Origin: Planctomycetota bacterium
GTDB taxonomy: Bacteria > Planctomycetota > UBA8108 > UBA1146
Direction: 5' to 3'
Assembly: GCA_014240375.1 (NCBI GenBank)
Contig: JAAZXB010000003.1
Coordinates: 62,001-126,000 of the forward strand
Length of the DNA stretch: 64,000 nucleotides
Shown here piece after piece: positions 30,094 through 37,989 of this stretch. The position numbers were made by a program, and so were the translations under genes. Under the pieces are notes generated by a model. That model was not told the DNA's origin and searched no databases. It was given only the letters and a program-made list of their open reading frames with translations. Position 1 is the stretch's first letter. Each line of letters begins with the position of its first letter.

Positions 30094-31521
30094 ATGTCGG
30101 CAAAAACTGCCCCGACCAGTGATTCCACTTCTGGTGGTAAGAAGCCCTCTCCCGGTGGAAAACTCACACTCGAACAGATCACACAACAGGCCTACAAATC
30201 CCATCCGACTCTGCATCAGATCAACGATCTGGATGTTCTGGAAACGATGATTCTCGGCTCGCTGGCTTCCTCGATGTCCCTCGTCCATCTGCTCAAGGCC
30301 TGGGAAGTCTTCAAGACTGAATTCGTGGACTGGAATGAAGTTCGAATCTCTTCCGCAAGTGAGGTTTCCAAAGTCATCTCGAAGGCGAACGATCCCGTGC
30401 AACTGGCGATGCAACTCAAGGAGATGATGCAGGTGATCTTCGAGCGTCGCCACATGCTCAACCTGGAATTCATTCATGAGAACTCCATCGTGGATGTCAA
30501 AGAGTTCTTCAAGCGATCACCGGATCTCCCCATCCTCGCGCGCCAGTTGGTGCTCAGTTACGTCAAGGGCCAACCCCATGTGCCGCTCGAAGATTGGGCC
30601 CAAGGAGGTCTGATACGAGCGGGTCTACTGACCTCGTCCATCTCCTCGGCTCAGCGCCAGCGTAAGTTGTTCGAAGAACTCAATGAGATTCCACTCCTTC
30701 ACGCCGTTCTCGCCCTCCATGATGAAGCGAGAAAACACCCGGACCCTGCCGTCGAAAAGGCCCTTCGCTTGAAGGCGGAACGAGCCAAAGTTGCAGCTCT
30801 GAAGGCAGCCAAAGCCGCCAAGATCGAGGCGATGAAGAAAGCCGCTGAGGAGAAGGCGATCGCCAAGGCTGCCAAAGATGAGGCGATCAGGATCGAACGA
30901 GACAAAGTCGCCAGAAAGAAGGCCGCTGAAAAGGCCGCCAGGGACAAGATCGCCAAGAAAGCTGCGGAGAAAGCCGCCAAGGTGAAAGCCGTCAAGGACA
31001 AGGCCGCAAAAGCCAAGGCTGCAAAAGCCAAGATCGCAAAAGCAAAGGCAGCAAAGGATAAGGCTGCGAAAGCCAAGATCGCAAAAGCAAAGGTCGCAAA
31101 GGAAAAGGCTGCAAAAGCAAAGGCTGCAAAAGCCAAGGCAGCAAAGGCTGCAAAAGCCAAAGCAGCATTAGCCAAGGCGTCCAAAAAGGCCGCCAAGAAA
31201 AGCACCAAGAAGGCCACCAAGAAGGCCACCAAGAAGGCCACCAAGAAGACCACCAAGAAGACCACCAAGAAGGCCACCAAGAAGGCCACCAAGAAGGCCG
31301 CCAAGAAGGTCGCCAAGAAGGCCGCCAAGAAGGTCGCCAAGAAGGTCGCCAAGAAGGTCGCCAAGAAGGTCGCCAAGAAGAGCGCCAAGAAGAGCGCCAA
31401 AAAGGTCGCCAAGAAGAGCGCCAAGAAGGTCGCCAAGAAGAGCGCCAAGAAGGCCGCCAAGAAGAGCGCCAAGAAGGCCGCCAAGAAGGCCGCCAAGAAG
31501 GCCGCCAAGAAGAAGCGCTAA
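30094..31521 (+). CDS. Histone-H1-like lysine-rich protein with a degenerate endonuclease III-like N-terminal domain
   Basis: Protein of 475 residues in two parts. Residues about 25-215 can be laid over the helical core of endonuclease III by eye: LETMILGSLASSMS corresponds to LIAVLLSAQAT, and SPDLPILARQLVLSYVKGQPHVPLEDW to the helix-hairpin-helix and active-site stretch of E. coli Nth. In that alignment the GVG hairpin is lost, the catalytic Lys becomes Leu, the catalytic Asp becomes Glu, and the C-terminal iron-sulfur cysteines are missing, so no glycosylase activity is expected. Residues about 225-475 are a Lys/Ala tail, first AKA/KAA repeats, then regular KKAT, KKVA and KKSA repeats as in bacterial H1-like proteins. 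DNA binding and nucleoid compaction are likely. The homology of the head is inferred and needs a profile search. 101 bases upstream of yebC. Confidence 0.8.
   Translation: MSAKTAPTSDSTSGGKKPSPGGKLTLEQITQQAYKSHPTLHQINDLDVLETMILGSLASSMSLVHLLKAWEVFKTEFVDWNEVRISSASEVSKVISKANDPVQLAMQLKEMMQVIFERRHMLNLEFIHENSIVDVKEFFKRSPDLPILARQLVLSYVKGQPHVPLEDWAQGGLIRAGLLTSSISSAQRQRKLFEELNEIPLLHAVLALHDEARKHPDPAVEKALRLKAERAKVAALKAAKAAKIEAMKKAAEEKAIAKAAKDEAIRIERDKVARKKAAEKAARDKIAKKAAEKAAKVKAVKDKAAKAKAAKAKIAKAKAAKDKAAKAKIAKAKVAKEKAAKAKAAKAKAAKAAKAKAALAKASKKAAKKSTKKATKKATKKATKKTTKKTTKKATKKATKKAAKKVAKKAAKKVAKKVAKKVAKKVAKKSAKKSAKKVAKKSAKKVAKKSAKKAAKKSAKKAAKKAAKKAAKKKR
31195..31515 (+). repeat. 12-bp-period minisatellite encoding the Lys-rich tail
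   Basis: About 26 copies of 12-base units of the form AAGAAGGCCACC, AAGAAGGTCGCC and AAGAAGAGCGCC, phased with the codons. Neighbouring units are often identical, which suggests recent expansion by slippage. Confidence 0.93.
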
Positions 31522-31550
31522 GAAGGCCGCCAAGAAGAAGCGCTAAGAAG
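31501..31550 (+). repeat. 25-bp exact tandem duplication spanning the stop codon
   Basis: 31501-31525 and 31526-31550 are identical. The unit contains the last Lys/Arg codons and the TAA stop, so a second, untranslated copy of the gene end lies just after the first. As 25 is not a multiple of three, the duplicate is out of frame with the gene. Confidence 0.95.
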
Positions 31551-31622
31551 AAACGCGAACAAAGTGCCCTGGACCGACACCACGACTCCGGATGCTCCGT
31601 GCATCCACGGAAGGAGACTCCC

Positions 31623-32375
31623 TTGGCTGGACACTCAAAGTGGGCGGGAATCAAGCACAAGAAGGCGGCCAATGATGCCAAGCGTGGCAAGATCTTCAGT
31701 AAAATAGCCAAGTTGATCACCGTCGCTGCCAGAGATGGTGGCGGAGACGTAACACAAAACCCTCACCTGAAGTTGGTCGTCGACAAGGCAAAATCGGCCA
31801 ACATGCCCAACGACAATATCGACCGGGCAATCAAGAAGGGTACCGGAGAACTGGGGACCGTTACCTTCTTTGAACTGGTCTATGAAGGATATGCCCCTGC
31901 TCAGGTCGCCCTGGTAGTCGACATCCTGACCGACAATAAAAACCGTACCGCCAGCGAACTGAGGAAGCTCTTCGATAAGAAGGGCGGAACCCTGGGCAGC
32001 CCCGGATCTGTTTCCTGGAATTTTGAAACCCGAGGGGTCATCGAACTTCCAGCGGATTCCATCGGTGAAGAAGATCTGATGGATCTGGTACTGGAAGCAG
32101 GTGCAGAGGACGTGAAGGTCGAGGATGGACACTTACAGGTGCTCTGTGACCCTCAATCCTTCAGTGAGGTTCAACAGGCGATCGCCTCGGCAAATCTGAC
32201 CCCTTCCTTCGCGGAGGTCACCAGGCTTCCCAAGGACACCATCACCGTCGATGACAAGAAGAAGGCCATCAAAGTATTGAACTTCATCGAGGTAGTCGAG
32301 GACCATGATGATGTCCAGAAGGTCAGCCACAATCTGGATCTACCGCCAGAATTACTCGACCAGATCAATGCTTGA
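31623..32375 (+). CDS. yebC: YebC/PmpR family protein (TACO1-like)
   Basis: Protein of 250 residues of the YebC family, known as a DNA-binding regulator in some bacteria and as a translation factor relieving ribosome stalls in others. Motifs: AGHSKWAGIKHKKAANDAKRGKIFSK at the N-terminus, MPNDNIDRAIKKGTGE, YEGYAPAQVALVVDILTDNKNRT and GSPGSVSWNFE. The TTG at 31623 has AAGGAG six bases upstream and starts at the conserved AGHSKW; the longer frame begins eight codons earlier. No ruvABC genes follow, unlike in many bacteria. Confidence 0.94.
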   Translation: MAGHSKWAGIKHKKAANDAKRGKIFSKIAKLITVAARDGGGDVTQNPHLKLVVDKAKSANMPNDNIDRAIKKGTGELGTVTFFELVYEGYAPAQVALVVDILTDNKNRTASELRKLFDKKGGTLGSPGSVSWNFETRGVIELPADSIGEEDLMDLVLEAGAEDVKVEDGHLQVLCDPQSFSEVQQAIASANLTPSFAEVTRLPKDTITVDDKKKAIKVLNFIEVVEDHDDVQKVSHNLDLPPELLDQINA

Positions 32376-32409
32376 TCGGATCCAGTCCTGACCTGTGACC
32401 TTCATTCGA

Positions 32410-32871
32410 TTACTGATCCGACCGCTGGAAGAAGAAGTCCCTGAAATCTCGGATCGGGGTCCGCTCGGTGAAGGACTCATCGAGCTCGTGCCAGTGGCAA
32501 ACCTCGTCATCGCCGGGTCTCCAGCACAGAAAGACCTTTCTTCCGACATACAGTGTCGGAAAGTTGATCACGCCACGCTTGAACTCCTGGACGAAGCACC
32601 CCAGTTCCTCGACTTCTCGGATGTATCCATTGATCCGATCGATGAGCAAGTTCAACTCCAGTTTCAGGTCCTGGGCGGCCACTGCACAGGTTTCGTCGTC
32701 GCTGCGAATCGGGTTCTTCTCGAGGCATTCAAGTTCGGTGCGCTTCTGGATGATTCCATCCCAGACTTCTATGATGTCGCACACCACCCGCTCCAGCAGG
32801 GGCATCATCTTATTGGCATCGTCAACAGTCACGAGACGGCTTTGTCCCTGGGTGCTACTGGTTCGGCGCAT
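32410..32871 (-). CDS. DUF2203 family protein
   Basis: Small soluble protein of 153 residues. The pattern fits DUF2203: VTVDDANKMMPLLERVV at the N-terminus, a central coiled helix pair (ELNLLIDRINGYIREVEELGC), then FKRGVINFPTLYVGRKVFLCWRPGDDEVCHWHE, and ERTPIRDF at the end. No function is established for the family. The ATG at 32871 with GGAGA upstream is preferred to those at 32898 and 32919. Convergent with yebC, 34 bases apart. Confidence 0.8.
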   Translation of the reverse strand: MRRTSSTQGQSRLVTVDDANKMMPLLERVVCDIIEVWDGIIQKRTELECLEKNPIRSDDETCAVAAQDLKLELNLLIDRINGYIREVEELGCFVQEFKRGVINFPTLYVGRKVFLCWRPGDDEVCHWHELDESFTERTPIRDFRDFFFQRSDQ

Positions 32872-33172
32872 CGGACTCTCCATTTCAACCGGGTTCATGT
32901 TCAGGGGACTAGTTAGCAAGCACCGTGCCCGCTCAAATTCGGCTGAAATCTGCGCCTGGAGACTCCTTCAGTCCCTTCACGTTCCATTCCCGGACCAGAT
33001 GTCCACCGGTTGGACGGGTCCGTCGGTTGACTTCTCCCCCGAAGGGCTCGATAACTTCGTGACAGGGGAATGAAACAGCTTCACCCCCTCTACCGTCGAA
33101 GAGTCCGATGTCGAAGAGTCCGATGTCGAAGAGTCCGATCCAGTCAGCCAGCAACAGCGGGAGAATTGTCAC
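32872..33172. other. Intergenic region before bamA with short repeats
   Basis: 301 bases between the divergent DUF2203 gene and bamA. It contains three 15-bp tandem copies (33096-33139) and, at its right end, GGGAGA eight bases before the bamA TTG start. A 79-codon minus-strand frame across the repeats (repeating IGLFD) has no support as a gene. Confidence 0.55.
33096..33139. repeat. 15-bp tandem repeat, three copies
   Basis: Unit TCGAAGAGTCCGATG at 33096-33110, 33111-33125 and 33126-33139 (last base changed). It lies about 35 bases upstream of the bamA start, in the probable leader. Confidence 0.93.
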
Positions 33173-35668
33173 TTGAGCCTGCCCACCTCAGGATCCCCAA
33201 GAAATGCGGGATCCCCAAGAATCCGAGGAACCCAGCGGAAGCCAGATTCCGCTGATTTCACCGCTCGCTACGTCTCCGGGCGATGCATCGGTCGGTGCGT
33301 ACCGTCGCTACTGCTGCTGTGGGCCTTCCTACTCCTCTCCTTCTGCAGTTTCACCCCTTCGCGCGACCTGTTCGGCCAGGATGCCAGCGAAAGATCCGAG
33401 GTGATCTCACAGATCCGCCTGCAGGGCCTCGATCGTCTCGGTACTGCCCAGGTGATGGCGCGGATGAAGGTCCGAGTCGGAGATCGCTGGGATCCGGCAG
33501 CACTCGATGAAGAATATCGGCGACTCTGGACCAGTGGCGATTTTGTCACCATCGATGCCCCACTGGTGGATCACACCGAAAATGGCGTGATCATCACCAT
33601 CATGCTTCGGGAACGTCGGCGAATTCAAGATGTCCTGTTTGAAGGAGCCGAGAAACTCTCGATCCGAACAGCCTTGAAAGAAATTCGCAGTCGCAAGGAT
33701 GAACTGCACGATCCTCTTCTGGTGAGAGAAGATCTCGACACCGTGATCGATCTACTACTGAAGTTGGGGCACCCCTTCGCTCGCGTCGATACCCGCACCG
33801 AAGAAACCGATGAAGGTTTGCGGATCATTTTTGAAATCGATGAAGGCCCTCAGGTACGAATCCAGCGTGTCGATCTCCAGGGTACGGGATCGATTCCCAT
33901 CGCTGACATCTTCGGGGTGATGCAATTGCGAACCCGCATCTATCTGGGTCTCGGTCGAACGGGCAAGTTTGACCCCCGCTTGCTCGAGCAAGATCTCGAC
34001 CAGATTCGCACCCTTTACGTCGCCAAGGGATTCTTCGACGCCGAGGTCTCACTGGGCCAATTGGACTTCCAGAACGGGTTAGAGGATCTCAGGATCTTGA
34101 TCCTGGTCGATGAGGGCCCCCGATACAGGGTCGGAGAAATTGAGTTCCAGATCACGGGTCCTAGCGACCTTTCCCAGCAGCAGCTGCTGGCTGCTCTCAA
34201 ATTGACCGCAGGATCGGACTGGGACGGCGAGATCGTCCAGGCAGATACCGAAGTACTGAGGACGCTGTTCAGTGATCTGGGATTCCTTGATGCAGCGGTC
34301 TCCCCTTCCCTCACCTACCCCCTCGAGGGTCAGGACGTGCTCCTGAGTTACCGGATCACCGTTGGCTCCAAGGTGACGGCCAGCGAGATCGGATTCCGCG
34401 GCAATGGCACGACCCGCGACGATGTGATTCGTCGCCAGCTGGTCGTCTATCCCGGAGAAGAACTGCACATGGATGCGATCCAGGACAGTTTGAGCAATCT
34501 CCACCGACTGCAGTACTTCGACCAGGTGCGGCCGCAGTTCGACGGTGGAACCGAATCGGATCAACGCCCAGTGGTCTTTGAACTGTCAGAGATGTCGACC
34601 GGCAGGGCATTGTTTGGAGTCGGCTACTCCAGTGGCCGAGGTGCGGTTGGAAACCTTGCCATCGAGAAGCGCAACTTTGACATCTCCGATTTCCCCGACT
34701 CCTTGTCCGATTTACCGGGATCCTTCACCGGCGGTGGGCAGCGTCTGGTGCTGGAAGCACAACCGGGGACCGAGTACTCGAGGTATCGATTACTCTTCTC
34801 CGAGCCTTACCTCGGTGGATCGCAGAACTCCTTGGTTGTATCAGCCTACCGCTCGGTACTGCTTCGCAGGGAATACATCGAGGATAGAAATAGCGTCGGT
34901 CTCACCGTGGGTCGGTTGTTCAATCGAGAAGAAAAAATACGCGGCTCTCTCGGATTACGGCATGACCTGATCGCGGTCAATGATGTCTCCGCATCGGCTC
35001 CCTCGGTGGTCATCGATAGTGCGGGAAAGACCCGATACACCGCGCTGGATCTCGACCTGGAGTGGAACCAAAGAGTTTATCGCCCGGTGATCGGATCCGT
35101 GGACGGATGGTATGTCGAGGGTGGCTATAGCCACATCGGAGGACCTCTCGGAGGCGACCTCGAGATAGCCAAACTCGATTTCAGCACCGGCCTGTTCAAG
35201 ACCATGTTTCAGGATGGTGAGGATTACCGTCATGTCTTTGCCGCCCGAACCAGTTTCAACTGGGCAGAACCGCTCGGGGCTGACGACCAGGTTCCAGTTT
35301 TCGAGCGCTACTATCTCGGCGGACCGCGGTCATTGCGTGGATTTGATTACCGTGGAGCAGGCCCACGAGAAAATGATCTAGAAATCGGCGGTACGGTTCG
35401 CCACCGAGGATCGATCGAATACACCTGGCCACTGATGGAAAATACTCTGCGCGGAATCCTCTTCACTGATTTCGGAAATCTCTCCGACGGGACGTCGGCA
35501 TTCTCCTTCGATGACTATCGAGTAGGTGTCGGCGGTGGCGTGGTGATCAATGTCCCCATCTTCGGTCAGCCGCTCCCCATCTCCATCACCTGGACCGAAG
35601 CGGTGAAGAAGCAAGAAGGAGATCGAATCCAGGAGTTCTCCTTCGATCTCGGCTGGTTCCTCAACTAG
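33173..35668 (+). CDS. bamA: Outer membrane protein assembly factor BamA (Omp85)
   Basis: Outer-membrane insertase of 831 residues. After an Arg-rich leader of about 40 residues comes a hydrophobic export segment (about 45-62, SLLLLWAFLLLSF), then five POTRA domains (about 80-475; e.g. ISQIRLQGLDRLGTAQV, IQDVLFEGAEKL, VRIQRVDLQGTGSI) and a C-terminal 16-strand barrel domain. The barrel contains the family loop YYLGGPRSLRGFDYRG, with the conserved RGF of loop 6, and ends in an aromatic-rich strand (FSFDLGWFLN). TTG start at 33173 with GGGAGA eight bases upstream. Long N-terminus ahead of the signal peptide is odd; a later start cannot be excluded. No skp or lpxD follow. Confidence 0.92.
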   Translation: MSLPTSGSPRNAGSPRIRGTQRKPDSADFTARYVSGRCIGRCVPSLLLLWAFLLLSFCSFTPSRDLFGQDASERSEVISQIRLQGLDRLGTAQVMARMKVRVGDRWDPAALDEEYRRLWTSGDFVTIDAPLVDHTENGVIITIMLRERRRIQDVLFEGAEKLSIRTALKEIRSRKDELHDPLLVREDLDTVIDLLLKLGHPFARVDTRTEETDEGLRIIFEIDEGPQVRIQRVDLQGTGSIPIADIFGVMQLRTRIYLGLGRTGKFDPRLLEQDLDQIRTLYVAKGFFDAEVSLGQLDFQNGLEDLRILILVDEGPRYRVGEIEFQITGPSDLSQQQLLAALKLTAGSDWDGEIVQADTEVLRTLFSDLGFLDAAVSPSLTYPLEGQDVLLSYRITVGSKVTASEIGFRGNGTTRDDVIRRQLVVYPGEELHMDAIQDSLSNLHRLQYFDQVRPQFDGGTESDQRPVVFELSEMSTGRALFGVGYSSGRGAVGNLAIEKRNFDISDFPDSLSDLPGSFTGGGQRLVLEAQPGTEYSRYRLLFSEPYLGGSQNSLVVSAYRSVLLRREYIEDRNSVGLTVGRLFNREEKIRGSLGLRHDLIAVNDVSASAPSVVIDSAGKTRYTALDLDLEWNQRVYRPVIGSVDGWYVEGGYSHIGGPLGGDLEIAKLDFSTGLFKTMFQDGEDYRHVFAARTSFNWAEPLGADDQVPVFERYYLGGPRSLRGFDYRGAGPRENDLEIGGTVRHRGSIEYTWPLMENTLRGILFTDFGNLSDGTSAFSFDDYRVGVGGGVVINVPIFGQPLPISITWTEAVKKQEGDRIQEFSFDLGWFLN

Positions 35669-35691
35669 CGCACGACTCTCGCAGGCGATTC

Positions 35692-35737
35692 CAGTCCCTC
35701 ATCACAGTCCCTCATCACAGTCCCTCATCACAGTCCC
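35692..35737. repeat. 13-bp tandem repeat at the 3' end of mutS2
   Basis: Three exact copies of CAGTCCCTCATCA (35692-35704, 35705-35717, 35718-35730) plus a partial fourth. On the minus strand the array crosses the mutS2 stop at 35715-35717: one unit encodes the last residues, the others lie after the stop. Confidence 0.93.
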
Positions 35738-37982
35738 ACCAGACCTGAAATCCCGGCGGTGGAAGCACCCAGGAGATGTCCGAAAAGGAAACATCGGTGG
35801 CAACACCATTGATGATCACCACCAATCTCTGTTTCTCCTTGTTGATCTTGCACACCTCGCACACCTGCTGGAAACGAGGAATGAACACGGCGTCCCCCTT
35901 ACTCAGAGACCGAGCAGTGTCGAGCCGTCTTTGTGCCAGGTCGGTTCCCGCGAGGGCATCATCCAGAGTTCGATACACTTGCCGCAGCATCTCGCCCTTG
36001 TCACCGGGTAACTCGCCCAGTTGATCGAGAGATCTGCGAATCTGCGCCACCATCGTCGTCACCTTCTGCTCCTCGATCCGCTCGAGTTGATACTCCAGCG
36101 CCCCTCGAGTTTTCTGCGCTTCTTGCTCCCGACGCGATCCCTCCTGCCGCTGACGCAAAGCCTCTACTCGATGCTTCTCCGCTTCCCGAGCCCGTCTCTC
36201 CAGATCCTTCTGCGCCCGCTCCATCGCATCGACGACCCCTGGATCCACTCCGTCCTGCTCTCGACTGCCCTCCCTGGCACTCGCCACCACATCTGCAGGC
36301 ATCCCGATGCGCTCGGCGATCACCAGCGCATTCGATCTCCCAGGTAACCCCACCACCACACGATAGGTCGGAGCGAGTTTGACCGGATCGAACTCCATCG
36401 AGGCATTTTCACACTTGCGCCGTCGATACGCATATTCCTTGAGTCTGCCCAGATGAGTGGTCACCAGCGTAAAGGTGCCACGTTCATACAATCGATCCAG
36501 CACAGCCTCGGCCAGCGGCGCTCCTTCCAGTGGATCGGTTCCCGATCCCAGTTCATCGAGAAGCACCAGGCTACGACTGGTCGAATGACGCAAGATCGAA
36601 GCGACCACCGTGACATGAGCGGAGAAGGTCGAAAGATCCTGCTCCAGACTCTGCTCATCGCCGATATCGGCCAGAACAGAATCAAAGATGGGAATTTTAG
36701 TCCCCTCCGAAGCGGGCACAGGAATTCCAGAGGCGGCCATCAGAGAGAGCAAACCGACCGTCTTGAGCACCAGCGTCTTGCCGCCAGTGTTGGGACCGGT
36801 GATCACCACCTGATAGCGTCCAGGATTCATCGAGAGGGTCATCGGCACCACCCTTGATCTAGCGGACTGCAGATCAAAGGTGGTGCCGGGTCTCGCCTTC
36901 CCCTCTCTCCAGAGCAACAAGGGGTGGCGAGCGTCCAGCAACTCGATGCTCCTCCCCTCGACCAGTTGGGGAATCACACAACCCAGTTCTCCCGCAAACC
37001 TGGCCCGCGCCTCGATCGAATCCATCTGCACCAGCTGGTTCCACAGTCGTAGGATCAATGGCCTCTTGGACCGTACCTCCTGGGTCAACCGGGCGAGGAT
37101 TCTCTGAATCTCATGCTGCTCTGCCGCACGAGCTCGCTGGCTTCGATCTCCCAGGCGAATCACTGGCTCGGGTTCGATGAATAGTGTCTGTCCCGAAGAT
37201 GATTCACCCCTGACCACACCACGAACCTGATTCTTACACTCGGTACGAATCGCCCAGCAGAAACGACCGTGCCGCGGGGTGACCACATGCCCCTGGAGCG
37301 CCTTCTTCCATGGAGCTTTTTCGGCATGATCGGCAAACCACTTGCGAATCTCGCCATCCAATCCGCAGGACTCCGATCGAAGGCGAGCCAGGGTTTCACT
37401 GGCCTCATCGAGAATTTCACCGGAGCCATCGATCGAACTCTCGAGACGTTCCCGCAGCGCCGGAACATCGACCAGCAAGGTCGATCGGTCACTCAAGCGT
37501 GGAGAGGACTCGGACTGCAGAAGAGACTTCAATCGCCTCGACCGATCGATGACTTGCCACACCGATTTCAGCATCGGCCCATCGAGAACCGTCCCCCCTG
37601 AATCGGGCAAGATGGAGGGGAGATCGACCAGACCCTCCAGACCCAGTTGCCAGGAGGATTGTCCGAGCCGCTGACAGACCTCTGCAGTCTCCTCCATCTG
37701 GATCCTCGCACGCTCCAGGTCATGGTCAGGGGTCAATGCGTGGATGTACTGCTTGCCCGGTCGAGAAGAGGCGAAACCGGAGATACAGGTGAGGATCTCG
37801 CCATAATCGAGGCGGCGCTGACTGTCATCGCTGACTTCGAGGAGGTTGGCTGTCCTGGCCGAGGAAGAAGATGGAGTCGCTCGGGTGCCTCGCCGTGATC
37901 TTCGATCCGATCTCTTGTTCCTTGCGGGATCCTCGCGTCCGGACAAGGTGCCACCTTTCCGCGGATCTCTCCGATCCAGCAC
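35715..37982 (-). CDS. mutS2: MutS2 family protein without C-terminal Smr domain
   Basis: MutS-like ATPase of 755 residues, related to proteins that suppress recombination or rescue collided ribosomes. Motifs: the core domain after about residue 55, Walker A GPNTGGKTLVLKTVG, DIGDEQSLEQDLSTFSAHV (signature), Walker B SLVLLDELGSGTDP and VTTHLGRLKEYA, then a long coiled coil with many Arg/Glu/Gln (about 575-665). The end lacks the Smr nuclease domain found in most MutS2 proteins; it stops in a short KOW-like segment (KGDAVFIPRF, VVIINGVATDVSF). The first 45 residues are basic and low in complexity. GTG start with GAGGT nine bases upstream. It follows the unrecognised 486-residue gene by seven bases. 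Confidence 0.9.
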   Translation of the reverse strand: MLDRRDPRKGGTLSGREDPARNKRSDRRSRRGTRATPSSSSARTANLLEVSDDSQRRLDYGEILTCISGFASSRPGKQYIHALTPDHDLERARIQMEETAEVCQRLGQSSWQLGLEGLVDLPSILPDSGGTVLDGPMLKSVWQVIDRSRRLKSLLQSESSPRLSDRSTLLVDVPALRERLESSIDGSGEILDEASETLARLRSESCGLDGEIRKWFADHAEKAPWKKALQGHVVTPRHGRFCWAIRTECKNQVRGVVRGESSSGQTLFIEPEPVIRLGDRSQRARAAEQHEIQRILARLTQEVRSKRPLILRLWNQLVQMDSIEARARFAGELGCVIPQLVEGRSIELLDARHPLLLWREGKARPGTTFDLQSARSRVVPMTLSMNPGRYQVVITGPNTGGKTLVLKTVGLLSLMAASGIPVPASEGTKIPIFDSVLADIGDEQSLEQDLSTFSAHVTVVASILRHSTSRSLVLLDELGSGTDPLEGAPLAEAVLDRLYERGTFTLVTTHLGRLKEYAYRRRKCENASMEFDPVKLAPTYRVVVGLPGRSNALVIAERIGMPADVVASAREGSREQDGVDPGVVDAMERAQKDLERRAREAEKHRVEALRQRQEGSRREQEAQKTRGALEYQLERIEEQKVTTMVAQIRRSLDQLGELPGDKGEMLRQVYRTLDDALAGTDLAQRRLDTARSLSKGDAVFIPRFQQVCEVCKINKEKQRLVVIINGVATDVSFSDISWVLPPPGFQVWWDCDEGL

Positions 37983-37989
37983 CCGGATG

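Noticed and set aside
30699-31720. Long minus-strand frames rich in Leu/Ala/Phe, Trp/Arg/Pro or Leu/Gly
   Set aside because: Antisense readings of the Lys/Ala repeat tail; low complexity and no ribosome site.
32933-33172. 79-codon minus-strand frame with an Ile-Gly-Leu-Phe-Asp repeat
   Set aside because: Generated by the 15-bp intergenic repeat; no ribosome site or family.
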